A stretch of 64,000 bases of DNA, taken from the NCBI GenBank assembly GCA_008638375.1, contig CM018031.1, forward strand, positions 7,651,062 through 7,715,061, in the 5' to 3' direction. Each line of letters starts with the position of its first letter. Position 1 is the first letter of the stretch. This DNA is from Nyssa sinensis (taxonomy: Eukaryota > Streptophyta > Magnoliopsida > Cornales > Nyssaceae). The position numbers and the translations under genes were made by a program. The notes under the pieces are model-generated. The model was given only the letters and a program-made list of their open reading frames with translations. It searched no databases and was not told where the DNA came from. Of the stretch, positions 45,655-60,600 are shown piece by piece.

Positions 45655-48600
45655 ATGATGGTTCAAATGCGCTTAAACACTCTCATTTCGTTACTGGTCG
45701 CCTCTCTCTTCCCAGCCTTTGGTCCTAAACTCGCCAAACCAGGTACTTGGAGCCACCCATTCTGCATACACACACATGTATGTATATATATTCTCATGTT
45801 TGATTGCAAAAGCGTTTTGGTTCGACTTGTTGCAGATGCTGTAGCAATGCCTAGTTTTACTTTCAGTTGGTTGGATGATAAAGACACATGCGTGGCGGGC
45901 GATATAGCAACTATAAAAGTTAGGGTATTGGGAAATTTTGAGAGCGACAAATACAAATATGCTTTTAATCCTAACATCACAGTGAATGGGAAGATGGGCA
46001 ATAGTTCTTATATATCTGGCGTTTCTTCAAATTTCCACGGAGACACTAGTAATTGGAGAATTTTCTTTACTCCAATTATGGCTGGATTATTTAATGTGCT
46101 TATCAATGATGACCATTTTAGAGTTATAGATTCATCACTCCATTTTCGAGTCACACCAGGTTTTAATCTCAAATTCCGGTCTGTTGGCTGGTTTTGACTG
46201 GTTGATGATGTTTGTTAATCTTCTCAGCATTTTATTTAAAAGATACTTATCAACCCAAGTGATATTTGTGATTGAAGGGCGTATGTATCCATCTGCTTGT
46301 GTTCCATCATGGAAGGGTCTGAGGAATGAGTTCGTGGCTGGGACAAAAGCTGCAGTTCTGCTACTTCCTAAAGATGCATTTGGAAATAATGTTTCTTCAG
46401 CAAGTGAAGGACCAAATTCTTATAATTTTACTGTTTCTTTATCTAATGCAAATGGCTCCATTGCAACTTTGCTCAATTTCACCTACATGGGATGGGATGA
46501 ATTTGGCTATATCAGCATAGAGTTTATTGCAGCCACAGTTGGAAATCTCTTACTTCATGTTGAAGAGGACAACCAAACCTTGACTGGCTCTCCGCTGCCA
46601 TTCAAGGTGAATCCAGGTGCTTTACTTAGTCATAAGCTTATAAAATGAATTGTGAGACAACTAATTTTGTGAGTCTTCTATTTTTTAGTAAATTTTACTT
46701 GCAATTAGTTGCATCTCTCTCTATCTCTATATATACATATGTATCTATATATACATATGTATGTATATATCTATCTATCTATCTACCTATCTCACTTTGC
46801 ACTAATGAAGCCATGAAAATATCTTTCCATGCACGATTACTGTGTAATTTGATTGGTCAAGTGTTCAAGTTCATTTCTTCCTGCATACTGTGTTCCTGCA
46901 ATGTAATTTCAATATATTTAGTGTCACTCCACTTTTGCTATTATATCATTTTCTTTGTCAGGTGGACTTAACTTCTGTTAAGCTGTGAATATATTAAAAC
47001 AGGAAAAACTCAAGTTGTATCCTTTTATTTATCTTATTCCATTTTCCGGTCTAAAAAATCTGCAAGACCAATTATGAAAATGAGTTGATTTTGATTAACA
47101 CATTTTATGAAAAAATTTGTTGTGTTTATCATATGTCTGCCATTCATCTTCATTCCTAATGATGTGATTTTTTAACTGGCTCTTACAGGAGCACTGGATG
47201 TCTCAAATTGTGTGGCCCAGTGGAATATTGAAACAAAATCCTTTCAAATATTTTCCAAGATGGAAACTTTCGTCCACCAGCGAGATCAGTACGGGAATCT
47301 TGTTCCAGGATTGTATGCTTTTGATGTTGCTGTTATGGAAAAGGGTACAAATTTGTCTATACCTGTTGCAGATTTGTGCTCTAAAGAGGTGGCGCCAGGT
47401 ATTCAGCTGTTTTCTTTCAGCCTTGTGGAACCGGGGAACTTCATGCTCACAATATCTGATAAGGAGAAGAAAAAAATAATTTCCAATATGCCATATGATT
47501 TTACAGTCTTTATAGGTGCGCGTTTGTTATCTAAAAACCTGTTTGTTTGTATTTTTTATTTCCACTTCTTACTTCATTGCCATCAGATGATCTTGTGAGT
47601 TTTAGCTTCTTCTCAAATTGAATATAAGAAAATTAGATTGAAGATGCATTTTTTTTCAATCTGCCATTTTCTGGTACTGTTGTTGCCACTTGGGAATGGG
47701 TTTCATATTGAGGTTTATATAACTTTTTATTTTGGATCATAAGTGAGGATTCATTTAGTTCAAGAATTTTTCTCCTTTCAAATGTAATAATTATTCAAAT
47801 ATTAGTGGTTGTTATGAATAAATTTCCAGTAACGAGGATCATCTGTAAATTATATTTGTTATGAGGCTTTTTTTGGTTGCCACAAAGTCATGGAAGTGAT
47901 TACAAATAAAATAAAATTTTTAAATTGAAAGTTGCTTTTGATATTCGAAAGTTAAAACTTACAATCATGATGAGGGGGCCAAGACTAGAGCACATGTTTA
48001 TATTGCAAATATCTCACAAATTTAGAAGCTATTCAGGAGTAGTTTCTTAAATGTAGCTTCTGAATTTAAAAGCCATTTTCAATTTAAAAGTTTCTCTTAA
48101 ATTTGTATCTTTTTTGGAATTTAATGCTGCTCATAATTGTTGAAAGTTACTCTCAGTTTGCTGTCCATCCACAATAAGCTCTTGTAGGGGATGAAGTGTA
48201 AATGAGTTATATATGATTAAAAATTGAAAATGGATTTTAAATTCAAAAACTAAAAGAGAAGATGACTACTTTGTGTTGGTAATGCCAATGCAGGGTGTTA
48301 GGATGGGTGAAATGGCCTGCATTATTTGCACAAAGTGGCACCCTTAGAATCCTCGTGCTTGGTAGCCTGAGCTTTTCCCATTGTGCCAAGCAATGTGCTT
48401 GAACCTCTTAACTTTTATGCTCTCATTATTTTTTTTTTTTATCTTTGTAATTAGAAGTTACTTTTAATTTGTTATCACCATACTCGTGATGTGGCTACTA
48501 GTGAAGCTTCATATGAAATAAATGGGTTTTGCTGATGATTATTGGATTTAAAATTTGCTTCTACAAAGGATACCACCCTATTCAGTTTCCACATATGTTT

Positions 48601-51600
48601 CAATTTGAATAGGTTATTGTGACGGACTAAACAGTATTGTCAATGGCTCTGGTTTAAATCATTCTATTGCTGGTGAAGTTTCAAGGTTTTCTGTTTTTCT
48701 GAAAGATGCTTACCAATATCCTTCTCCAGTTGAGTTAGAAAGGTTTCAAGTTAAAATCATGCGGGAATCTGATTCCCTTCATGTATTGCCAAGCATATAT
48801 CCAATGGAGATTGTCAATGGTACAAGCTTTAGCAATTATTCTGTTGTTTCCGCCTGACAATTATTTTTAGTTTTTTCATTTGGTACTGATCTGTAAAACA
48901 GGTAATTGGTCCACTGGTGAACTGAACTATGGTGCCATCAATCATATGGAAATTTCTTCTGCACTACCTGTTGATCTAAATAACAATGTAAGAAGTACAT
49001 CTACATATTTTCTACATGCAGTATGTCTCAGATTCTGATAATAGGTTGTTTGAATTCAGTCAGACGGGAATTGGAAAGTTCATGCTAGCACTTTTGATGT
49101 CACTTATACAACTGAAAAGAGTGGGATATATGAAATTCGTGTCTTTTGTGGAAATATTCCATTGAATGGTGGTCATGCATTCAGAAAGGAGGTAACTGCA
49201 GGTATTCTTATATATGGTAACACAATTTTTTTTCTTCTACAGGGGGATGCTTAGTGCCTGCTCCTTATCACATTGTATGTTCCCCTTGTTTTTATTCAGC
49301 TATTCCACACTTCTTGTCTCTGTTACCTTACTTTATCAGACTTCTCTCTCTTGCTTCCAAGTGGCAAAGGGCAAAACAAATGTAGACCAAACACAGAAAG
49401 CATACCAAAGTTGGTATTTTCTTAATACGATACTATAAATAATCTCTTGTTTATCTTTTGAAGTAAATGGTAACATATGGTAAAACATGTGAAAAGGAAA
49501 AGAACAATTCTGAGTTTTATGCCAAGTTAGTGAGATATCCCAACAAGCTTCTTTATTTGCAAACTCAGTAACAGAATGTTCAAATTTTTTTTAAAAAAAA
49601 AATTAAGGTTTTGAATAACAGATAATGAACTAACAGTGATCTGACATGTTTCTGTTCACAATTCCCTGAAGTTTCTTTTCATCCTGAGAAAACACTTTGC
49701 AAAATGTGGTGCTCATGATTCCAAATAATGCATTTATATTTTTCGTCAGTGGTAAAAGGGGTTTGTGAGAATTTATATGAAATTGTGGGAACATCTGGAT
49801 TTTTAGATGGCTGAACCTAGTAATGCCTCACAGATTTAAGTATGGTGGTGGTGAAGCTTTTTTCTGTAGATTCATTTTTGGTGTTTAAGGAAAGGACTGG
49901 GTTTTGCATGTGGTTTAGAAATTCTTTCTTTTATGGTTTGTTTGAAACAAATACACCAGGCTCTTGAATTTCAAAATGTAGAACCTTGAGAAATTCAAAC
50001 TTAGATCATTGGTCCAATATTTGCATTTCAGCCTAAACATAGGGCTGGTAATATTGGACTCGACCCGTGAACATGACTCGAAAACAACACGAAGTTAGCA
50101 GGTTTTGGGTTAGGCTTAATCGTGTTTAGATCAAAATCGGGTTAGACACGATTACTATTTGTGTTGTGCTCGGATTGACCCAACTAACATGAAAGTGACC
50201 TGAAATTAACACGTTTATTAAAACATGTCTCATCACATGTGACCCGAAAATGACACGTTTAACCTGTTAACCCGAAAGTGACACGATTAACATGATTGTA
50301 TGTGTTTTACTCTATTTAATAGTAATACTATAAAAGATTTTTAAAAAAATTATTAATTATTAAGTAATATAATTATTATCTTTAACCATGAATATAAGTG
50401 TATAAGTATTAATATAAAAATAATAAAGGTATAATAATTTTTTAAAAAAGTAAGCTTTTTAATTGAATTCATCTTAATTACTTTAATAATAAAATTAATG
50501 GGTTCATATAGATTACAAGAAAAATCCGAATAAAAGAATTAATAATGCAATAAATTAGACTATATTAATAAACCATAATAGTTTTGTAATCCCTTTAAAT
50601 ATTCTAAAATAATATTATTAAACTTTTATAACTCATATATTACTCTGTTTTCTCTCTTTCTCTCTCTCCCCCCTAAATTAATGTTATTAAACTAGACTAT
50701 ATTAATTATCCTAATAAAATAATTTTATGATAAGAAACATAAAATAACTAACATCTTTTTAAATGATTGATATTTTGTTTTATTATTTAAATTGTAATTT
50801 GAATAAGAATGACTTGATACTCAGCTATATATTATGATTTGAATGAGAATGATATATAATTTATTCAAACAGGTCATCGTGTCAAATAGATTATCCGTGT
50901 CGTGTCGGGTCGGGTCGGGTCATTCTATTGGACATGACTTATTTGTCAAACGAGAGAGTCGAGTCGTGTCGTGTTAACCTGTTTAATAAACGGGTTGTGT
51001 TCGTGTCAGAGAAGTTGACATGATTAGTTAATCGGGTTGTGTTATGGTTGACACTATTTTCAAAATATATGTGTCCTGACATGATCCGAACACGACAGAC
51101 AAACACAAATTGCCACCCCTACCTATACAAATAGGCAAATTGAAGTCAAACAATGTGTAAAACCACCAAATCATCTAAAAACTTAAGTTGTTAGAGATGA
51201 TGCAATTTTAATATTATATTCTCTATCACTCACCCTCATGTGTGGCAACACTGAGCCTACACGTGCATCAATTCATATTATCAGGGTGGCAGTAAGGTTT
51301 GAAATCAGAACCTTTGCCTGCTCTGATACCATGTTAAACCATCACCTTATCTAAAAACATGTTAGAGAGAGTGCAATTTTAATATTATATCTTCTAAGAC
51401 AATGTAAAATAAATAGCATGTTGAATAACATAATATGAGGGATTTTTTCAGTTTCAAGATGGTTAAATTTATTGTTCTGGGGGGCAGGGTTTTTTGTTTA
51501 TCTTAATAAACTGAAATTTATAAATGAAGCCTTTCTTTTATTGTTGTAACAGCCTTGATTCTTAGTTTTATTGATAGGTTCATTAACTTGCTGCAGGTGA

Positions 51601-54600
51601 GGTTAATATTTCCCTTTCAGGAGTTGTGAATTTTGCACCAAAAGTACCAAAGCTGATTAAAAATGAAATAGTAGTGCGGCTCATGGATTCATTTTCTAAC
51701 CCTGTCTTGTTACAACAGTCAAAGCTAAGACTAGAGATTGGTTCAATTAACAGATCTGGTTTCTCAACATGGATGTTTGTCGATAACAAGGATGGGATAT
51801 ATAGTGGCTGCTATCTGGCAAAGGATGTTGGCACATATGAGATATGTGCTTCATTTGATGGCGAGCGTTTCCTGCCCTGTCCTTTTGGGGTGAATGTGTA
51901 TAGTAGTAAGTTCGAATGGCAATGAGATATAAAATACATGCTTCCTATTGTTGTGTGGAATAAAAGTATAAGCAACTTCTGGTATGGTGGGGTCTATAAC
52001 CCAAGAATGTGAATTAGATTTATGCTTTTTGCATGATACTATTTTTTTTTTGGCTGCTAGTTAATACGCATGTAATTAAAGAGCTATGAATCCGTAATAC
52101 AGTAACAGAATTATTAAGCTCCTTCAGAATGGATGGAGATAATGACATATAAAGGCTATTAGCTACTGTTGTATCTATCTATGTGGGGTGCTAGGAGGGT
52201 GGACTGGGTTTAGACCTAACCTATTATGTGTATGAAGTGTCTATCCTCAAACTTGAACTGTGTTCTCACAATTGGTAGTCCGACCTTTTACCATAGCACC
52301 ATGTAATTGTTATGCAACTAGTTGCTTCAAAAGTTTAAGCTCTTAGAGAATGGACCAATAATGTATATCAAACTCTCAACACTTCCCCGCATGTGCGACC
52401 TGGGACTTGCATGTGGAAGGCAAAGAAACGGCAGACAAATGTGATGCAGAAGAGAGTGCAAATGCAAACGGGGAATAAATGAAAATAGAGAGACTTGAAC
52501 CCAAGACCTTTCATAATGAAAGCTCTAATACCATGTTAAGCAACCAATTGCTCTAAAAGTTTAAGTTATTAGAGAATGGGCGAACAATGTATATCAAGCT
52601 CTCAACAGTAATGACCCCTTGCACTATAAATTCATTTGTCTTTCTTGTATCACCTTTGATCTAACTTTAACCGCTTTTTGGAAGTTATTATGACTTTTCA
52701 ATGAATTAATGAAATTGTATACTAAAAATTGTCATGATAAGGAAGTTAATTGACATAATTGTTAGTGTTCCAAAGTTTGGAGTTGAAGTAAACCTTTAGG
52801 GACTTGATGGTTTATTGACATAATTGTTAGTGTTCCAAAGTTTGGAGTTCAAGTAATCCTTCAGGGAAACTTGAGGCTGTCTTGCATTCACACTCTCCAT
52901 TAATGTCCATCCATAGCCATCTTTATATCTTGTATTTGTATCCTTGAATCAATTAAAATAGTAATGTGGATGCTGACAATCTTCGATTGTGCTGCTAGTT
53001 TGAAGCTCTGAAAAAAGGGTAGTTATGGGGAAGCAAATATGTTGAGATCAACCAAAACTGTTTGGATGAAGTCTGATCCTCTGTAATAACAGAGCAGGAT
53101 TTACATTGTTGACAACAAATATATTTTCCTTTTAACATCATTATTCCTTTTATATCAACTAGTTGTGTGTTTATTCAGTTTTTAATAGAAATTATTTGCT
53201 GACTTGTTAATCCTAAAAAATTTTAAAGACTACGTTTTATTTTTTCCTCTTATTTTTTTCTTTCTTCTTCTTCTTGAGAGGGATGTGCGAGTGTATACAT
53301 CAATAATTTTGTTGAGAAAGATGCTGCAAAAGTCTCTTGTTTTCACAAACAAGGCCTGTATATTGGTGGCGAAGGAAACTTGGTATGGAAACATGTCTAA
53401 CTATAGATTCTTATCATATATGGCCTAGAGATGTGCCAATAATTTGATTGATTGTTGTGTGATTTTCCAATCTTTTTTCTTTTGGGTGCATATATTATGC
53501 TCGCCATTCCCTCAGCTCAACAATTGATGTGGCTAGACAAAACTAGAAAACAGTCGATTGTAGTCACTTGCTGAAGATATCAAATGACACTAACTTTTTA
53601 TCATTTTCATTTATTTATCCATTCATGGCCTTTTTAATTCCATTATTAACATGATGGTTGCACTGTATATGGAACTTTTGTTCCAGTTTCATACTTAAAT
53701 TCTATATATATTTATATTTCAATTTAAAGATTTAGCTTTCTATGTCAGGTGAATATTTTCCTAAAACCTACAATGATGCAGTCTCTGTCTGGGAGGATGA
53801 GTCAATTGCTTTTGATGCTTTACAGAATGATTACTTTGCTGGTGGCAATGCAAGTGTTGTTGACTTTTCAAAAGTAAGATTAGAATCCGGGAATTAGTTT
53901 TTAAACCCCACCACCCACACTAAAAATAAAAAGTTGATACTAATTTCATTAATGCGGGATGGAGCCCATTAGGAAAGCAGAAACGAGCTTTATTTTAGAT
54001 CCTGGATTAGAACGTTTCCAGATATCACTTCCATTTGCATCAGATTACTACTTGGGCAAAAAACATTTCACAGTGGACTTACTACTACTGCTCATAAAAT
54101 TTAAATTAGTATATTGGCTCCTGTATTATCACTTCCATGTATTGGTTCCCTTATTATCCCAATCAATTTCGTTTCTTGCTAAATTTCTTTCTTTCAAAAT
54201 TAAGTATGTTGAACAAAAATACATCAAGGAGAAGATTTTGCTTCCAAAAATTAGGCTGATATATTATTTAATGGCAGCCAGATCATGGTTCACTACTACA
54301 GTATGGACAGCTCTTTAGATATACGCCATATAAAGGATTTGTTGGGAATGATTCTTTCTCATACACAATATCTGATGTAAATGCCAACCTTGCTTCTGGG
54401 GCCGTAAATATATCTATCCTCGGTATTCCACCCCAGTTTGTTTCCTTTCCAAGTCAATTGCAAGCAACTGAAGATGTAATAAGTCCCAAATTTGGGTAAG
54501 GTGCCCTTTATGCTTGAACTTCTTTGGAAGCACTAGAAAATCCATTTGATCTCTTTTTGGTAAATCAGGATATTTATTTTTATATTAACATCATTCTCTC

Positions 54601-57600
54601 TCTTGGCAGCGGTTTTCCTGGCTTTGAGATTATATATTCTGATTTGACAGAGAACATTTCTGTTCACTCTCAGTGCACAATCTGGGACCATTTTTCTGTC
54701 TCCTATGCTGATGCAATTTTGGCAGCCAATGTGGAGTGAACTTTCTGTGAACAATGTGGATGGAACGGCCAAATATTTGATTTTAGAGGGCTGTTTAGAA
54801 GTAATCAATTTTGCCATTCAGTCAATCCAATACCTTGGGTACTACTCACTGAACATTTTCTTTGTTGGTCTTAAACAGAATCATGTCAGAATTCTAGGAT
54901 GTTTATCATGCATTCATAGTTCAGTTAATTTGTCCTCAATATGCTGCTTGTAAAATACCATAATTTCATTTGAATCCATAAGACTACAGCATCAATTACG
55001 AGTATATGTAAACCCCACAGCAGATGACTTCTTTACGTATTTACTCTATTTCAGTTCAATTCTAGCTGTTTTGTTAAACATCACAAACTTTTAGATTTCT
55101 TAATCATGCAGGAGAAGTTTTTGATAGGTCACCAGAAACTTAGGTTTTGCTTCTGTTTGTCAAAAGGTAGTTTACTGGATAAATTGATGTTGTGTGTTCC
55201 TTGCCTACCACATCAACCTCATTGTTGGAGAAGAAAATCAATATATTGGTTAGAAGGATAAGAAAAGAGACATGATTTCAAATAACTTTTAGTATGCATG
55301 ATTGCATCCTTGGTGAAATGTAGTCGAAAAGGTCATTCCTTACTTCATTACTTCCTAAAGTCAGGGACAGTGGCTGGAAAACTACAGTAGAGAGAGAGAG
55401 AGAGAGAGGGCCAGCTCCACCTTAAGACCATTAAGGCGACTGCCTAAGGCCCAAAAAAAATTTGAACTTAGTAAAGATCATTAAAGAGAAAAGGTTTAAA
55501 TAGACTTTGAGTCAATATAAAGCACTAAATGTTGTTACAAATACTAAGAGAACATTCAAAAATATATTGTCTTATAAGCTCCCCTTCTTGCTGTACTTAT
55601 TTTCATATTTAGACTTTCTTTAAATATTGCCTAGAAAAAAGGCCCCATTGTAATAAATTTTAAATATATAATTTAAATAGTATAAAAATTTAATTAATAT
55701 TTATTTATATAGTATTTTAAATATAGAAAAGGTCTCATTATAATGTTTCTCTAATGACCAAATATCTATTAAGCCAGCGCTGAAGTGAGACTAGCTGTCT
55801 CAGACTCTCAATAAAGGAAAAAGCCTTTATTTTCCAATGGTCTTCTAGCATTTGAAGAATTGTCTGTGTTGGACCTTTGCAATGTCCTCCGATGCCTTAT
55901 TTTGTTTGAAATATGGGACAAAATGAAGGAAAGATTGAATCATTTGGTGGCTTTCGCTATAGGCTCTTATCTCCCCCCCACCTTTTTTGGCAACACATGC
56001 AATTGATGTTGAATCCATGGTTCCATATGTTCTCTTTGTGACACGATGGAGAGAAGCAAGAGAAGAGAGGAAAGGAAGAAGAGACTGAAGGGAAAGAAAG
56101 ATTGTCAACTGTCCTAGTGGTGTCCTTTTAATGTTCTCTTAATGCATGAATAACTTTGGTCCTCTACCTCAGGACAAGTCTACTATAATCTGACTAAGCA
56201 AAGAATCCAAATAGAAATCTTGATAAGGTCTAGCGTAATGAACAAAATTACTCCTACTTCAATCCGAGCGACTGAAAATCCTAAACAAAAGGTTTGATAG
56301 CGTATAGCACAGCTATGCTGTACCACATAATTCTGCTGAAAATTTTATAGTTTGACATATGAATATTTCTATATGTTTTTTGTAATGAATGAACATTGTC
56401 ACCATTTAGGCTCGATTATTCATAGTGAGGTGGAGATTGGAGAGAATGTTGCTCATTGACTTAGAGTGCTTTTGGAATATTGCGTGATCAAAGTACACCT
56501 TTAAACTTCAAAGGAAAACTTTATAAAATAATTATAAGACAAGCTATGCTCTATATGATCTATTGTTGGGTAGCTAAGGAACAACATTTTCATAAATGAG
56601 TGTGGTTGATATGTGGTTCTTGACAATCTTGAGATAGATGTGTCATAAGACATGAATGGATAAGCTAAAAAAATGTACATGTTCATGAAACAGTAAATAT
56701 AGCACCTTTTGGAGTAAAATAAGAAAAAACTAAGATAGTTTGGACTGCATAAAAACTTTATTGGTGAGAAAGAGTGATATGGTCCATGTTAAGGGTAATG
56801 CTTGTTATGGGGTAGACAGTCAGGCAAGGATCAAAATATCGTTTCGATGTATAGTTTCGGTCTGTCTGAAAACGGAAAAGTTTCGGAAACATAATGGAAA
56901 CGAAGAAAAAATTGGAAACATGTGGAAACATATATTTATTTATAAAAATAAGCCTATTTATTGAATATTTATGCATGTTTAAGGCATATACATCGTATTC
57001 ATGATAAATGATACCTAAGAAGCACGGACACTCTATTTTAGCTCACGTGTCCGTGTTGGACACCGACACTCTCGGACACTTCCCAGACACGTGTCCGGAC
57101 ACTTGAATCATGGATGTTGATGATGAAATGAAGAAGTTCTTTAATTTTTATTTAATAGCTTTGTTATTTTAATATCTTAATAATATTTTTTAAATTTGTG
57201 TGTTTTTATACCAAGTTTAATTGAAATAACATTAGGTTTTTATTATATGGTCATATAAAAAATTTATATATATCAACGTGTCCGTGTCCGTGTCCTATTT
57301 TTTTGAGAAATAACGTGTCTGCGTGTCCATGTCGTGTCGTATCCTTGTCCCGTGTCCGTATCCGTGCTTCTTAGAATGATACTAATTCATGATAAATGGC
57401 ATAATAGATATATACTAATATCCACGAATTAGATAATTTGACACAAGTTACATATAAAATAAAAAGTAAAACAAATAACGATTTAAACCTATTATAATTA
57501 GTAATTTAATATTAAAATAGTTGTTTCTTTACACTTTATTGTTCCTACTACTTTTCTATTATTTTAGGAAAAATAATAAAAATATATCTTCTTGTAATTT

Positions 57601-60600
57601 TGAGTTTTAATCCTTGAAAAATAAATGGATATTATTTTTTACTAACTTCTAGAATTATTGTTGATATAAAAGAAATGTTTCCTCTGATTTTGTATGTTTC
57701 CACTAATTTCGGTATGTTTCCACGGAAAGAATTTTGTTTCCATGGAAACATGTGAATTTCGATATTTTACTAGTGTTTCGTTTCGGTTCCCTGAGAAACG
57801 GAAACGTTTCGGCCGTTTCGATGGAAAAGAAACTAAACTTTGATCCTTGCAGTCAGGAAAGACTTAGTAACGTGAGGCATAAAGGAAGCTATTTCCCTAG
57901 ATAGAGCATAGTGGCAAAAGGCATGCAGGTACCGACCCCAAATAGTTGGAATAAGGCTTTTTGAGTTGAATCTTGCTTTTCCTAAAGCACCTATCAATGG
58001 ATCTTTTATGACCATGGTGTGATTTAGAGGAAGGAATGAAATGGAGGTCATGTATACCAGGTGTGACATCTAGTTGTAAATTTTTCTGAATGAATTCGGA
58101 CAATGAATCTGTCACTCCTAATATAAGAACATGAATTTTTCCTGAACAAACAAGTAGAATTGAAAAATTTTTAATGACCATTTACAATCTTGAAACTCTT
58201 GAAAGGATTCCAACTTAGGGATTATTCTGGCAAATGCAAACTGTCTAATAAAACAAAAGCATTAGTGAATCTCATTGGGAACTAATTTATATTATGAAGA
58301 AAAATTTTGTTTGAGAGTTATTGCATGACAGATTTGTGACTCGATTAACTTTAGTCAAATATTTTACAGAATTACATCAATTATATATATTTTTTTCTAA
58401 TTCTATCACTGCATTTGCATCTTTTTACCAATTGCAAAGTTGTACAGTGATCTCCATCTCTCTATCTCTTTCCCTATGTACTCAAATTGTATATTTTTAC
58501 TGCTTTGATTATGTTTCAGTGACTTGTTTTATTTGGTTCCTTTAAACAGAAACGAGAACTTTTGTGGTGATGATAATATCCAAGTCTCTACCATGAACAA
58601 GAATGGAATAAACAATTTGAATGTCCCAATTTTTGTGGAACCGATAAATGATCCTCCATTTGTTAACACCCCTGAATTTATCATCTTGGAGAAAAAAAGT
58701 AGCGAGGAAGGATTCCTGATCTTTGATAGACAAAGAGACAAGTTTGATTTTTCCATTGGGGATCCAGATTTTCCTAACTTCCCGGGTATGTTCAAGAGAA
58801 TGTAATTTCCTTAGCATATTATTAGGAGATGAAGTTTTTTATTTACTAAGATGATAGGCAACATATGACATAGTTATAGACATATGGTTATGTAGCAATA
58901 AATGTTAGGAGTCAAATCTAAATTTAGAGGAAAAAACAAGGTCATTAAAGGTTGTCTGCATGATGGCATTGTCTCATGGCAAGACAGGAGAAATATCTGC
59001 ATAGTGCATAGCATCCAAAGTTGGAGGCTTCAATTACTTTAGCTACTCCTCCTAAATTCATCTGAAACATGTAAAAGATGAAAAATCAAAATACAATCGA
59101 CCCGTTTTTGATCAAGCTCCAACTTAAAATGTAACAATTCGAATGGGAAATTGAACACTGTTTGCTGCTTACTCTAGAATGTGGTAGTTAAGGGGGTAGG
59201 GTCATTTGGATCACTCTGTTGATTTTTGACGGGGAATTTCTTTGTAACCTATAGAGAATTAAGAAGAAAAAAAAGGTCATTACTCGGTCTTGAATACGTA
59301 AGGTGCTGGGAGGCCTGACCTAACCTTGGACATTTTTTGCACAAAGTGGATGCTCTTGGACTTGAACCCATGTTCTCATGCTTGATAGACAGCATTTTAT
59401 CGTTGCACCAAGCAATGGAACCTACAGAGAATGATCAACACAAAACAAATTTAAAATTAAAAAGTTTCACATCAATGTTTGGAGACCTACTCAGTATTAA
59501 CCAATCATGTAAGAGAATCTGCACCAATTGTTTATACCGCTTGAGTTGTATTAGGTCTGTAATTTTCTTCTGGAACTCTTTATATTAGGTCCTGGTTCAT
59601 TTTTTCTCGAAATTTCTTTAACTCATAGTCCTAGGAGAAAAATCCCCGAATTAGTCATTGCAGAGCAACATAGTAAAATGTTATGGAAACTCTACACAAA
59701 CTTTAAGACTACTAGGAGTCTAGGTTGTGTGCCTCTTAAGTTATAAATTTGATAGCATTTTACCTGCACAAAAAGTTAAATATAGTGGGTGTTAGAGTTG
59801 AGTATTATATGTTAGAAATATAATATGAAAATAATAGAACCATTTTCAAGAACTCTCTCCTTTCGTGAGAGCATGTGAGCATCAGTAGTTCCAACTTCCA
59901 AGCTAGATGTGAATGATGTGAAATTTTAAATTTTAAACACAATGAGTATTTCTTTAAACTGTGATAAAATATATCCTTTCATATTTTTAAAATTAGATTC
60001 TTGAGATCTAGAGGCCTGATATTCAGCTGTGAATTCTATTTCAGGCAATGCATCTCACTTTTTGATCATGTTCTCCGTAGAAGTTAATTCTGGATTTTTG
60101 TCAACCAATTTACCAGCTGAGCTCATTAGTACAACTGAACTGAAGTTGAAGGGTAGTTATCAGTGGCAGCCCCTTCAGACATTTGTTACAATCTCAAAAC
60201 ATTTTATGGTCAAAGCAAAAGGCATTAGATTCCGTGCATCAATTAACGACTGCAACATAGTCATGCAACAACTCTTATATCATGTGAGTGAACTAGCATA
60301 TATGAGTCATGATAACAATTTCATTCTTGGCTAATCACAAAGCTCTGTTTTTCTTTTCATGCTCCCATTTTGATTTTATTAAATGATTTCTGGTTGTAAT
60401 TTTTTTTTTTAACTTAACCAAGAAATTTACCTTCAGCATCTTTATCGTCGAATCCCACAAGAAAGTATCTTTATTTATAAATGATGTGATTGTATTTACA
60501 TGAAAGGAGTTAAGGACTGATTCTTCTGGTCATGCCTAAGAAAATTAGGCTAGTAACTCTACTAAACTAATGACATGATACTTTCATGTGGCGGTCAAAA

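Noticed and set aside
55407..55783. Gene fragment suggested by the GGCCC-rich edges
   Set aside because: Edges pair as inverted repeats and the interior is non-coding; better seen as a MITE.
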